Below the pieces are notes generated by a model. The model made no database searches, was not told the DNA's origin, and saw only the letters and a list, made by a program, of their open reading frames with translations. A program made the translations under genes and the position numbers. 64,000 nucleotides of DNA from Bavariicoccus seileri WCC 4188 (lineage in GTDB: Bacteria > Bacillota > Bacilli > Lactobacillales > Aerococcaceae), in assembly GCF_000421665.1 (NCBI RefSeq), contig NZ_ATXL01000002.1:1-64000 (forward strand), read 5' to 3'. Positions 45,668 through 54,805 of the stretch are shown here, one piece after another (positions within the stretch are counted from its first letter, which is position 1; the number at the start of each line of letters is the position of its first letter).

Positions 45668-46498
45668 ATGACTGAAGATTCAAAAAACGGCAGCTTTTGG
45701 CTGCGATTCATCAAAGGAATGTTTATCGGTTCAGGTTTTATTCTTCCAGGTGTTAGTGGTGGCGCACTAGCTGCTATCTTTGGAATCTATGAACGGATGA
45801 TCAGCTTTTTAGCTAATCTCACCAAGCAGTTCAAAGAGAATTTCCTGTTCTTCTTACCCGTTGGCCTAGGAGCTCTATTCGGGATTTTCTTATTATCATT
45901 TGGTGTTAGTTTCCTACTGGGCAACTACGAAACAGTTATCTTGTGGTTTTTCGTTGGCTGCATTGTAGGGACCCTACCATCTCTTTGGAAAGAAGCTGGC
46001 AAAGAAGGACGATCAACTCGTGAATATATTATTCTTGCTGTTAGTTTCATTGCGGGTAGTCTCTTCTTATGGCAAGGCTCAGCACTGTTTACAGTGGTAG
46101 AACCAACTTTCTTGAATTGGATCTTTGCAGGTGTCTTGATTGCTCTAGGAATGATCGTTCCAGGACTATCTCCTTCAAACTTTCTACTCTATATGGGCCT
46201 CTACAAACTCATGGCGGATGGGTTCAAGAACTTCGATTTTGCGATCATTATCCCAATTGGAATCGGTGGACTGGCTACTGTGTTACTGCTATCCAAACTG
46301 ATGAATTATATCTTCAGCATTGCCTTTCCACAACTTTTCCATTTTATCTTAGGAATCGTTTTAGCATCAACTGTAATGATTATTCCGACAGATTATAGTG
46401 GCATTGGTTTCGGAGACTATATTGGTTGTATCTTACTACTCCTAGCTGGCACATGGTTGGGTGCTTTCATGAGCAGACTAGAAAACAAGTACAAATAA
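45668..46498 (+). CDS. DUF368 integral membrane protein
   Basis: A 276-residue protein with about eight transmembrane helices. The first conserved block is GSGFILPGVSGGALAAIFGIYERM and a related half-repeat, VPGLSPSNFLLYMG, follows; this duplicated motif is typical of DUF368. The family has been linked to undecaprenyl phosphate transport, which would fit a wall-synthesis role; I treat that as an inference. The ATG at 45668 follows AGGGG. Confidence 0.88.
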   Translation: MTEDSKNGSFWLRFIKGMFIGSGFILPGVSGGALAAIFGIYERMISFLANLTKQFKENFLFFLPVGLGALFGIFLLSFGVSFLLGNYETVILWFFVGCIVGTLPSLWKEAGKEGRSTREYIILAVSFIAGSLFLWQGSALFTVVEPTFLNWIFAGVLIALGMIVPGLSPSNFLLYMGLYKLMADGFKNFDFAIIIPIGIGGLATVLLLSKLMNYIFSIAFPQLFHFILGIVLASTVMIIPTDYSGIGFGDYIGCILLLLAGTWLGAFMSRLENKYK

Positions 46499-46629
46499 AC
46501 CTCCTAATATGACCCTACTTTTCTAATGACCATTCATTTGTGGGAAAGATATACCGTAAAATCAACAATAACGACGTCAATCATGTCGTCAGTTACGTTG
46601 TCAGTTACAATAGTTCAACCAAAAATTAA

Positions 46630-46678
46630 AAGATAAGCATGGCAGATGATTTACCTTCTGCCATGCTTATCTTCTTTT
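46630..46678. terminator. Bidirectional terminator between the DUF368 gene and divIVA
   Basis: A 17-bp perfect stem around a 10-base loop. CTTTTT follows on the plus strand, and an AT-rich T stretch follows on the other. It separates the convergent genes. Confidence 0.9.
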
Positions 46679-46739
46679 TAGGTTCTATACCACTGTTAAC
46701 CTCTAGTATTCTAGAACAGGGTTACACTATATCTTTCTA

Positions 46740-47741
46740 TTACTCGTCGTCAAATGATCCTTGATGCTTGGCTGCCACAGGTTTTTTAGAATCGTAGTTT
46801 TCTTCTTCGATTTGACGTTCGCTTCGACGCAATCTCTTTTCGATTTCTGCTTTAGCACGCGCTTCAGGTGTCAGTTCTTCTGTTGGAGTAACTTCTTCAT
46901 CCTTTTTAACCACTTGATCTTGGTCAGTCGATACAACGACATCCACAGGCTTCTCTTCTTGTCTGTCTTGTTCAGGCGTTACAGCTTTTTCCTCAGCTTG
47001 TTCATTAGCCGATGATTGATCAGGTTTTGACTGTGGCGCTACTTCTGCGGTTACTTTTGGTGCTTTACGTACTGGTTCTTCAGGAAGTTCTTCAGAATCA
47101 GTTGGTTTTGGACGATGAATTGGTTCGAATGCTCTTGTCTCATCCAGACTAGCATCATGAAGTTCAACATCACGTTTTTCTAATTGCTTATTAGCTTCAC
47201 GTTCCATTCTTCTCACACGTTTACGACGGGCATCTACAACTTCTTTAACAGTTGGCGGAACAACTTCAGGATCTTTTTGGGATTTCAATAATTCATCCCA
47301 TTCTTCGCTTTTCACCATTTCCAATTGTGTTTCAATCAATAATTGTAGTTTTTGACGGAAGACACGAGAATCACGTTGCAGAGCATCCGTCTCACGATTA
47401 ATAGCAGTTGCCTTGCGAGCTGCATCTTTCAACAACTTATCAGCTGTTCTTTCAGCTTCAAAAATAATCATTTCTGCTTCTTTGTTTGCATTTTTCTTCA
47501 AACGGTCTGCTGCTTCTTGTGCCACGATGATCGATTTATTCAAGGTTTCTTGAATACCTTCATAATGACCAATTTTTTCTTCACAAAATGAAATTTTCTT
47601 TTCAAGCTCTTGATTCTTTTGAAGCAATGTCTCAAATTCTTGGATGATATCATCTAAATAATCGTTGACTTGCTCTTGATCATATCCCTTGAATCGTGTA
47701 TTAAATTCCTTATTGTGAATATCTATTGGGGTTATTGCCAT
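46740..47741 (-). CDS. divIVA: Cell division protein DivIVA with long acidic tail
   Basis: A 333-residue coiled-coil protein that binds curved membrane at septa and poles. The membrane-binding start MAITPIDIHNKEFNTRFKGYDQEQV is intact, with coiled coils to about residue 200. The remaining 130 residues are acidic and low in complexity, ending KHQGSFDDE. Bacillus DivIVA has only about 160 residues. The ATG at 47741 follows AGGAGA. It is the last gene of the sepF-yggT-ylmH-divIVA set. Confidence 0.93.
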   Translation of the reverse strand: MAITPIDIHNKEFNTRFKGYDQEQVNDYLDDIIQEFETLLQKNQELEKKISFCEEKIGHYEGIQETLNKSIIVAQEAADRLKKNANKEAEMIIFEAERTADKLLKDAARKATAINRETDALQRDSRVFRQKLQLLIETQLEMVKSEEWDELLKSQKDPEVVPPTVKEVVDARRKRVRRMEREANKQLEKRDVELHDASLDETRAFEPIHRPKPTDSEELPEEPVRKAPKVTAEVAPQSKPDQSSANEQAEEKAVTPEQDRQEEKPVDVVVSTDQDQVVKKDEEVTPTEELTPEARAKAEIEKRLRRSERQIEEENYDSKKPVAAKHQGSFDDE

Positions 47742-47859
47742 AATTATTCTCTCCTTTTTTAAATCACTAGTCATCCTGACAGTTTGAAGCTACAGTTACA
47801 AAACTAGCACGCTTCAAAAATGATCTCAAGACTTTCTTTCACTTGTTATTATCCAATGC

Positions 47860-48648
47860 TCAGCCATTATTTGCAAGTATACTGGCGCCGATTCGCACGC
47901 GATCCTTTTTACTACGACCATATATTTCATCGATTCTTATTCTACCATGGCCTCTCACGGAAACAATATCCATGATATCCAATAAGGCATCAGGTCTTTC
48001 ACAGATGGCAAAATTTTGTTTGACAGACCCATGTTGAATCAATATCTTAGCTCTTTGCCTTGAAACATGAAAAATCGAACTAATAACTGCATCAACGCGC
48101 AAACTACTCACAGTCGTTTCAATCGGCTCCCAAAAATCAGTTGGGATGACCAAGTTAGTTTCAGTGATTGGCTCTAGGTGAACCGTCATCTTACCTATTT
48201 TGGTCACCTGAGTCACCACATAATCCATGATTGTCTTATCTAAGATAATCTGGTACCTTGTGCCATCTGTGATAATATCTCCAAAAAGCTCTCTTTTAAT
48301 CCCCGCACTCATCAAACTGCCTAAAATCTTTGGATGAGAAATGTTCCCAAACTTTACAGGATAATGAACCTCTAAGAAACCAATCTCAAAGTCCTCTGTT
48401 CTAGGCTCATAGTAGTCAGGATAAAGTAGGCATCGTTTGCGTTCACTTTCATGATATCCTCCGCGATAACTAAATCGAACGTCTCCTTCTTTTCCTAAAG
48501 CGCTCAAAACGATATATTGCTCTCTTGGATCAAGGAAGTGCAACAACAATGGCGAATAATGATCCAAAACTTGCGCCCTAGCAGATTCGATTTGATCAAT
48601 AAATAATTGTTCTTCTGGTCTAAAATGTTGATATAAATCTGTTGCCAT
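47860..48648 (-). CDS. YlmH family RNA-binding protein with S4 domain
   Basis: A 262-residue protein in the division cluster. The C-terminal S4 domain (about residues 182-240, SSLRVDAVISSIFHVSRQRAK) binds structured RNA; related proteins bind the ribosome in quality control. The order yggT-ylmH-divIVA is conserved in Firmicutes. Confidence 0.9.
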   Translation of the reverse strand: MATDLYQHFRPEEQLFIDQIESARAQVLDHYSPLLLHFLDPREQYIVLSALGKEGDVRFSYRGGYHESERKRCLLYPDYYEPRTEDFEIGFLEVHYPVKFGNISHPKILGSLMSAGIKRELFGDIITDGTRYQIILDKTIMDYVVTQVTKIGKMTVHLEPITETNLVIPTDFWEPIETTVSSLRVDAVISSIFHVSRQRAKILIQHGSVKQNFAICERPDALLDIMDIVSVRGHGRIRIDEIYGRSKKDRVRIGASILANNG

Positions 48649-48778
48649 TTATCTATCCTCATTGTCTAACTGTGACACGTCTATCCCTAATCCTGTAGCT
48701 TTTGGCTAACTTACTCCACAACGGTTCTACTGTTATCCCCTACCACCAAAACGCCAGTCCATTATGGAGAAGATCATC

Positions 48779-49066
48779 TTAGTGGATCATCATCATAATT
48801 CTGACAAATAGGATATACAATCCACGTTGTACCAGTTGTAAAAATATCACGCCTGCCATTACTGAGAAGCCGATGCCACCAATAGATGGGATCACACGAT
48901 CAAATATCTCCAGATAAGGTCGCACTAATTTTTCGACCCATTCGCCTAGTTTTGAATCTCTAGCACCTGGTAACCAACTCATCAAGGCATAGACCACAAG
49001 AAGCAAAGAATAGACATAAATGGCAGAATCTAACGCTCGCCATACATAATATACAAAATTGCCCAC
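48779..49066 (-). CDS. YggT family membrane protein (YlmG)
   Basis: A 95-residue protein with two hydrophobic helices and the conserved middle WVEKLVRPYLEIFDRVIP. YggT/YlmG proteins lie beside sepF in Gram-positive division clusters and are thought to act in membrane or division-site organisation. The exact role is not known. Confidence 0.88.
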   Translation of the reverse strand: MGNFVYYVWRALDSAIYVYSLLLVVYALMSWLPGARDSKLGEWVEKLVRPYLEIFDRVIPSIGGIGFSVMAGVIFLQLVQRGLYILFVRIMMMIH

Positions 49067-49081
49067 TTTTTTACCTCCTTA

Positions 49082-49591
49082 TCATGATGAGAAGAATCTT
49101 TCATTTTGTTCAGCATCCTCTAAGACACCATCAATCGTCATTGATGGTGGTGTTGCTACAAAGATACCATCACGAACTTTTCGTAAGTCACCACCGACGG
49201 CATAGGCGATTCCTGCTAAGAAATCTATAATGCGTTGGGCTTCAACATCCTCAACATTTTTAAAATTGATAATCAATGCTTGATTGCCGAGTAATTCATC
49301 TGCAATTGGTTCAACTTCAGCATAAACCTTTGGCTCCACCACATGGATTTTAGAAACCGGTGCAGGTGAGACTTTTCCTTTATTACGTTGAGGTAATGGT
49401 GCTAAATACCGCTCTCTTCTGTTATTCATACTAGAAGAACGACTGCTTGATGATGGACTAGAAGCCTCCGTATGTTCCATTGGCGTTGACGATGAAGCAG
49501 CTTTCTCAACATCCTCTGACTCTTCGTAATCTTCATATTCCTCTTCATCTGTCATTAAAATAAAATTTTTGAGCGAATCCATCAAACCCAT
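49082..49591 (-). CDS. sepF: Cell division protein SepF
   Basis: A 169-residue FtsZ-binding membrane anchor. The first residues (MGLMDSLKNFILM) form the amphipathic membrane helix, an acidic/serine-rich linker follows, and the C-terminal SepF fold includes ALIINFKNVEDVEAQRIIDFL. It tethers the Z-ring alongside FtsA. It lies 230 bp after ftsZ, beyond a terminator. Confidence 0.93.
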   Translation of the reverse strand: MGLMDSLKNFILMTDEEEYEDYEESEDVEKAASSSTPMEHTEASSPSSSSRSSSMNNRRERYLAPLPQRNKGKVSPAPVSKIHVVEPKVYAEVEPIADELLGNQALIINFKNVEDVEAQRIIDFLAGIAYAVGGDLRKVRDGIFVATPPSMTIDGVLEDAEQNERFFSS

Positions 49592-49711
49592 GATCTAAAT
49601 ACCTCCCTATCCTTTTTCACTGACCACTTTAACTGACCACTTAAGCGGATCATTTCTGTAACCAACGTTAGAGATCCACAAGAACTCTGTCTGGTCACTT
49701 TTAATACTTGT

Positions 49712-49746
49712 TTTTAAAAAACAGGATGGGACAAAAAGCCCCATCC
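49712..49746 (-). terminator. Terminator between ftsZ and sepF
   Basis: GGATGGGG and CCCATCC pair, followed by TGTTTTTT on the minus strand. It separates ftsZ from the sepF-yggT-ylmH-divIVA genes. Only two repeats of CTGACCACTT lie in the rest of the gap. Confidence 0.85.
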
Positions 49747-49821
49747 TCATATAATATCGTAAGGATACTATAAAGTTATTATCTATGAACTTCATGTTCA
49801 GGCTGTTTATCAGTACTCAGA

Positions 49822-51102
49822 TCATCGATTTCTCTTACGGAAGAAAGGTGGAGTATCCAACCCATCATTATCAGTACCCTTTTTATTTTCTTCTACTGGC
49901 GGTAAATTCGTGTCAAAACCAGTTGTATCCTCTTGTTCACTTGGAGCTGGACGATTTGGTTGATCACGTTTCAAATCCCAATCTCCAAACAAGTTTTTAT
50001 CTTCTTTTTCACGTGGAGCACGTTCAGCTCTTGTAGTGTCTTCATTAAAATCTGATTGTCTACTAGCTTGTGGCCGTGAATTTGGTGTCCGACTATTGAA
50101 TGGTGATGATTTTTTATCACTAACAGCTTTACGCTCATTACGCTTATCTAAATCGATCCCAGTAGCAATAACGGTTACGATGACTTCATCTTGTAAGTTT
50201 TCGTTGATTGAAGTACCCAAAATAATATTGGCTTCAGTTGTTGAGGCTTGGGCAACAATCTCACTCGCATCTTGTGCTTCAAACAAGGTCAAATCTGGAC
50301 CACCAGCGATATTCAATAGGATTTGTTCAGCACCATCGATTGAAACTTCTAGTAATGGTGAAGAAATAGCCTTCTTAGTTGCTTCTGCCGTACGGTTTTC
50401 ACCACTAGCAGCACCGATACCCATCAATGCAGAGCCTTGATCTTTCATGACTGTCTTAACATCGGCAAAATCCAAGTTAACGTAACCTGGCGCAGTGATA
50501 AGGTCTGAAATACCTTGAACACCTTGACGTAAAACATTGTCGGCTTCACGGAAAGCTTCAAGCATTGGTGTCTTTTTATCAACAATCTCGAGTAACCGAT
50601 TGTTAGAGATGATGACTAATGTATCTACATTTTGTTTCATTGCAGCAACGCCTTCTGCCGCAAAACGTCCGCGTTTAGGACCTTCAAAGCTAAATGGACG
50701 AGTCACAACGCCAACCGTTAAAGCCCCTAAGCTTTTCGCGATTTTAGCAACAGTTGGTGCAGCACCAGTTCCAGTTCCACCACCCATTCCTGCTGTAACG
50801 AAAATCAAATCTGCGCCCTCTAGAGCAGCTTGAATGGTTTCTTCACTTTCTTCAGCAGCCTTTGCACCAACTTCAGGCACAGATCCTGCCCCTAATCCCT
50901 TGGTCAATTTAGGCCCTAATTGAATCTTTGTTTCTGCTTTTGAATTTTTTAAAGCTTGAGTATCTGTGTTTGCAACGATGAATTCAACACCTTGAACACC
51001 TTCGTCGATCATACGGTTGACAGCGTTATTACCTGCTCCGCCGACACCAATCACCTTAATCACAGCACCATTTTCCATTGCATTGTCAAATGAGTATTCC
51101 AT
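49822..51102 (-). CDS. ftsZ: Cell division protein FtsZ
   Basis: A 426-residue tubulin homologue that forms the Z-ring. The GTP-binding signature is [10 protein letters not shown] and the T3 region [16 protein letters not shown] long Arg/Ser/Pro-rich linker (about 318-410) includes FGDWDLKR, and the conserved C-terminal peptide is TPPFFRKR. It follows ftsA after 35 bp with AGGAGG. Confidence 0.98.
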   Translation of the reverse strand: MEYSFDNAMENGAVIKVIGVGGAGNNAVNRMIDEGVQGVEFIVANTDTQALKNSKAETKIQLGPKLTKGLGAGSVPEVGAKAAEESEETIQAALEGADLIFVTAGMGGGTGTGAAPTVAKIAKSLGALTVGVVTRPFSFEGPKRGRFAAEGVAAMKQNVDTLVIISNNRLLEIVDKKTPMLEAFREADNVLRQGVQGISDLITAPGYVNLDFADVKTVMKDQGSALMGIGAASGENRTAEATKKAISSPLLEVSIDGAEQILLNIAGGPDLTLFEAQDASEIVAQASTTEANIILGTSINENLQDEVIVTVIATGIDLDKRNERKAVSDKKSSPFNSRTPNSRPQASRQSDFNEDTTRAERAPREKEDKNLFGDWDLKRDQPNRPAPSEQEDTTGFDTNLPPVEENKKGTDNDGLDTPPFFRKRNR

Positions 51103-51137
51103 TTGTTATCCTCCTTAGCAGCTAACCACTGCATTTG

Positions 51138-52529
51138 TCATTCTTCCATCAGAGATTTAAAAAAGGCTTTGATACGAGCCCAAAATCCATTTGGATTATT
51201 TGGTTTAGTCGTTGTATGTTTTGCTTTAGGTCTGGCTTTTTGAGCCGTTTGTTTTTGCGGGTTGCTAGCAGTCTCTTTTGAGTTTGCTAGATCGTTCGTA
51301 TTAAGATTCCGAGAAGATTCCGATGACGACGACTGGTTCATCGGTGCTCCTTTTTCAGTAATCGGATGCGGTGCTTCACTTTGCTGAGCTATACGATGAA
51401 TATCATCTAATTGGCAAGCATAAGTTACAAGACCCAGACTGGTCGTATAACTTGGATGACGTAAGCCCATTTGATCTGGCATAAACGGTTTAACCGGAAT
51501 CTCAAATACTTCTTCTGCCAATTCAACAGCTCCTGGTAAAGATGCTGCTCCACCAGTTATGACAATCCCTCCTGGTAACCTTAGACCATCCACTTCGGCT
51601 AAAGCCCGTTTGAGTGTTTGGAAAGTTTGGAGTAACCGAGCTTCAATAATCTCAGCTAAATAATGTTCATCCACTTTCACTGGTTCTTTCTTTCCTATCG
51701 TCTCAACAGAGAAAAATTCTTGATCAGATGTGTGAGAGGCGATAGCATACCCATATTCGCACTTTAATTGTTCAGCACTTTTTTGACTTGTATTTAAAAT
51801 AATCGAAATATCCCGTGTGACAAATTCGCCACCTTCTTGATCGACAAATGAGAATTTCAATTGGTTTTCATGAAAAATCGATACGCTCGTTTGACCGCCA
51901 CCCATATCAAGTAGAATCGTGCCAAACTCACGCTCACCATCTGTCAAAGCTACTTGAGCGCTAGCAATAGGTTGGACCACCAAATCAATCAAGTTCAATC
52001 CCGCTTTTTGAACGCAGCGTTTGATATTATGAATAATCGTTCGTGGACCGGTGATCATATTCGCATGTAACTCTAAGCGAACACCAATCATACCACGTGG
52101 ATCCTTGATACCATCAAATCCGTCTACTATAAATTCCTCTGGTAATACTGAAATAATGTCACGCTCAGGAGCGACTGATCTTACTTTAGCCGCCGCTATC
52201 ACGTTATAGACGTCTTTATCGGTTATTTCTCGATTGTCACTGGCCACAGCAATCATACCATGGCAAGGTTCGATTTGAATTTGGTTGCTAGGAATCCCTA
52301 CGACAACATCTTTAATCGTAGTTCCAGATTTTTGTTCAGCAATCTTGACAGCTTCCTTGATTGCCGTGACAGTGTCATCAATATCGACGATGACGCCACG
52401 ACTCAATCCATTCGTTTTTTCAGTTCCAACCCCGAGAACATTTAATTGACCTTTAACGTATTCAGCAACTACGACTTTGATTGAAGTGGTTCCAATATCT
52501 AAACTGACATAAACTCTGTTATGATGCAT
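51138..52529 (-). CDS. ftsA: Cell division protein FtsA
   Basis: A 463-residue actin-like protein that anchors FtsZ to the membrane. Nucleotide motifs are VSLDIGTTSIK and DMGGGQTSV; a 60-residue linker rich in Ser/Asn/Lys precedes the C-terminal amphipathic helix ARIKAFFKSLMEE. AGGAGG precedes the start. An extended -10 (TGCTAGAAT) lies in the 188-bp gap to divIB, suggesting an internal promoter. Confidence 0.97.
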   Translation of the reverse strand: MHHNRVYVSLDIGTTSIKVVVAEYVKGQLNVLGVGTEKTNGLSRGVIVDIDDTVTAIKEAVKIAEQKSGTTIKDVVVGIPSNQIQIEPCHGMIAVASDNREITDKDVYNVIAAAKVRSVAPERDIISVLPEEFIVDGFDGIKDPRGMIGVRLELHANMITGPRTIIHNIKRCVQKAGLNLIDLVVQPIASAQVALTDGEREFGTILLDMGGGQTSVSIFHENQLKFSFVDQEGGEFVTRDISIILNTSQKSAEQLKCEYGYAIASHTSDQEFFSVETIGKKEPVKVDEHYLAEIIEARLLQTFQTLKRALAEVDGLRLPGGIVITGGAASLPGAVELAEEVFEIPVKPFMPDQMGLRHPSYTTSLGLVTYACQLDDIHRIAQQSEAPHPITEKGAPMNQSSSSESSRNLNTNDLANSKETASNPQKQTAQKARPKAKHTTTKPNNPNGFWARIKAFFKSLMEE

Positions 52530-52717
52530 GTTTATTGAAACCTCCTTACTTTCAATATGAATTATTTTATACTTTAGTATACTTACTTATTCTAGCATAA
52601 ATGAGCTAAAAAAATGAGTTCTTTTACTATTACTTAACCGATTTTTTCGTTTGTAAACTAGTTTTCTTTAAATTGTAATGCAGAGACATTATTAGACATC
52701 AATTAGCAAAGAAGACA

Positions 52718-53440
52718 TTAGTTGTCTTGTGTTACCGGTACTGTCTCATTTTGATCACTTTCTTTAAAATATGCACCCTCGTCTAGATACAAAATTCCCT
52801 CTTTATTTCCTATTTCCTTTTTCATAGCTGGATAATCTGCCATTTTTACCATGATTGTATCTGATATGCCAATAACAACTTGCCGATCACTCATTGTTAG
52901 AGAGACTTCATCAGAATCCTCTGCAAGAGTCATCGAAACGATATTGGTCCTAACCGCATCATCGAGATTATTCAAAGATTCGAGAAATATTTTATTTGCA
53001 TGCCAATCATTTGGCGTAATAAGAATGGGTAAAATAGGTGCTTCATTGGGATCGACTGCCTCTAACGTCTGACCATTTTTCAAAATGGGTAAATAACTAT
53101 CTCCATTTTGCCACAATGCTAAAACTTTAGCCTCGTCCACTTTGAGCCACCAACCGATATTCTTCGTATACGAAAAGTCAGCAGCTAATACTTGAGGCGA
53201 ACTCGCTTCGACGTTACTTTCGATACTTTTTTCTTTTAGCCAAAGATCAACGACTGAAATCCCAGGCTTAATATTCATGTCTTTGACCAGGGTTGTCGCA
53301 TCTAAATCATGCGTCCCACTCACCTCGATCGTAGTGACTTTACCAAATGGCGAACTCAAAAAAGCACCCCACAACACTAAGAGCGTGAAAAGGATAGCCA
53401 ATAATGGCCAGCTTGGAATTATGACCCTTTTTTCTCGCAT
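52718..53440 (-). CDS. divIB: Cell division protein DivIB/FtsQ, short form
   Basis: A 240-residue bitopic division protein. It has a very short cytoplasmic end, a transmembrane segment (about residues 9-28), a POTRA domain starting VTTIEVSG and a beta domain. Homologues in enterococci have cytoplasmic tails of 100 residues or more, absent here. The ATG at 53440 follows GAGGGTGG; six upstream codons are excluded. It bridges FtsL and FtsB-like partners. Confidence 0.88.
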   Translation of the reverse strand: MREKRVIIPSWPLLAILFTLLVLWGAFLSSPFGKVTTIEVSGTHDLDATTLVKDMNIKPGISVVDLWLKEKSIESNVEASSPQVLAADFSYTKNIGWWLKVDEAKVLALWQNGDSYLPILKNGQTLEAVDPNEAPILPILITPNDWHANKIFLESLNNLDDAVRTNIVSMTLAEDSDEVSLTMSDRQVVIGISDTIMVKMADYPAMKKEIGNKEGILYLDEGAYFKESDQNETVPVTQDN

Positions 53441-53565
53441 GATATCCGCCACCCTCACAACCTTAGTATTCTAGCGTACCTGTTTTTTCCGTTTCACCAA
53501 TTACATCGCAGCTCGACACTTCTCTTATAGTTTACCAAATTATTTGCGATAGACCATCACAAAAG

Positions 53566-54666
53566 TCACAAGACATCGTTGATAATAGAGATAATGCGAT
53601 TACTAGCATTGGTAATACCCATTTTTCTTGCTTCTTCTGCCATTTTTTGGCGTTTAGTTTGATCAAGTGCATAACGATCAATCACAGTAACCATTGCGTC
53701 ACCAGTCAAATCCTTTTGAAGAATCATTTCTGCAGCGCCCTGATGTACCAGACTTAATGCATTAGCTTCTTGATGATTATGTGTCACATATGGACTCGGA
53801 ATCAATAAACTAGCTAACCCTAACGCTGTTAACTCAGTCAGGGTTGTCGCTCCACTACGACAAACCACAAAGTCTGTTATCGCAAATAATTCTGGCATGT
53901 TATCGACATAAGGAACAATCGTAATATTCTTAGCCTTTTTACCATTTAAAGCCTTTAAAAGATCATCATATAAGATTGCCCCGCTGATCATGGTAACGTG
54001 GTAAGGTTTATCGCTCAACCCATCAAAAGCATCGACGAATGCTTGATTGATCACTTCAGATCCCCGGCTTCCACCAAAAATAACGACCTCAACCCCTGAT
54101 TTTGAGGTGATGGGATGTTCCTTCAAGTAAGTTACTACCTGTTGACCACGTGGATTGCCCGTCATTACGATTTTATTCTCTTGTCCCGCAAAATCTTTCC
54201 GCACATCATCAAAAGAAATACAAATGCGGTCTACGAAACGACTCAATAACTTATTGGTGACACCTGCGACGCTATTTTGTTCATGAATGATTGTAGGAAT
54301 ATTCAAGAGATGTGCCGCATAAAGCACTGGTGCACACACATATCCCCCCGTACCAATAACAACATCCGGAGCAAATTCTTTGAGCATTTTCTTAGCTTTT
54401 CCAATACTTGTCATCAAGTAATAAACTGTCTTGATATTGTCCAAAGATAATGACCGTTTCAACCCTTGGATACGCAAAGACTCGAATGCATATCCAAATT
54501 TTGGAACAATATTTTTCTCTAGCCCGCGCTTTGAACCAATATATAAAAATTTTGTGTCTGGAGAACACTGTTTAATCGTTTCTGCCAACGCTAAGGCAGG
54601 ATAGATATGTCCTCCTGTTCCACCACCAGATAAAACAATCCTAAGTGGTTTTTCTTGATCTTTCAT
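53566..54666 (-). CDS. murG: UDP-GlcNAc:lipid I GlcNAc transferase MurG
   Basis: A 366-residue GT28 glycosyltransferase that makes lipid II on the inner membrane face. The start has LSGGGTGGHIYPALALA, and the UDP-GlcNAc site shows FGGSRGSEVIN, CRSGATTLTE and PSPYVTHNHQEANA. AGGTGA lies before the ATG. The gap to murD (54667-54805) carries three TAAATATTGACC-like units. Confidence 0.96.
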   Translation of the reverse strand: MKDQEKPLRIVLSGGGTGGHIYPALALAETIKQCSPDTKFLYIGSKRGLEKNIVPKFGYAFESLRIQGLKRSLSLDNIKTVYYLMTSIGKAKKMLKEFAPDVVIGTGGYVCAPVLYAAHLLNIPTIIHEQNSVAGVTNKLLSRFVDRICISFDDVRKDFAGQENKIVMTGNPRGQQVVTYLKEHPITSKSGVEVVIFGGSRGSEVINQAFVDAFDGLSDKPYHVTMISGAILYDDLLKALNGKKAKNITIVPYVDNMPELFAITDFVVCRSGATTLTELTALGLASLLIPSPYVTHNHQEANALSLVHQGAAEMILQKDLTGDAMVTVIDRYALDQTKRQKMAEEARKMGITNASNRIISIINDVL

Positions 54667-54734
54667 AAGTCACCTAAACTTCCTAAATAGTCCTAACTGT
54701 TACTAAATCTCTCCAAAATCTTACTAACTGTTCT

Positions 54735-54790
54735 ATTGTCTTTAAATATTGACCCTAAATATCGACCTTAATATTGACCTTCAAAACTTC
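54735..54790. repeat. 12-13 bp repeat between murD and murG
   Basis: Three units of the TAAATATTGACC type (one TAAATATCGACC) followed by TTCAAAACTTCAAAAC. The gap is inside the dcw operon and is probably transcribed. Confidence 0.65.
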
Positions 54791-54805
54791 AAAACTGAGT
54801 TTTCA

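Noticed and set aside
49607-49795. Minus-strand open frame of 62 codons between ftsZ and sepF
   Set aside because: It spans the ftsZ terminator and has no ribosome site or recognisable protein features.
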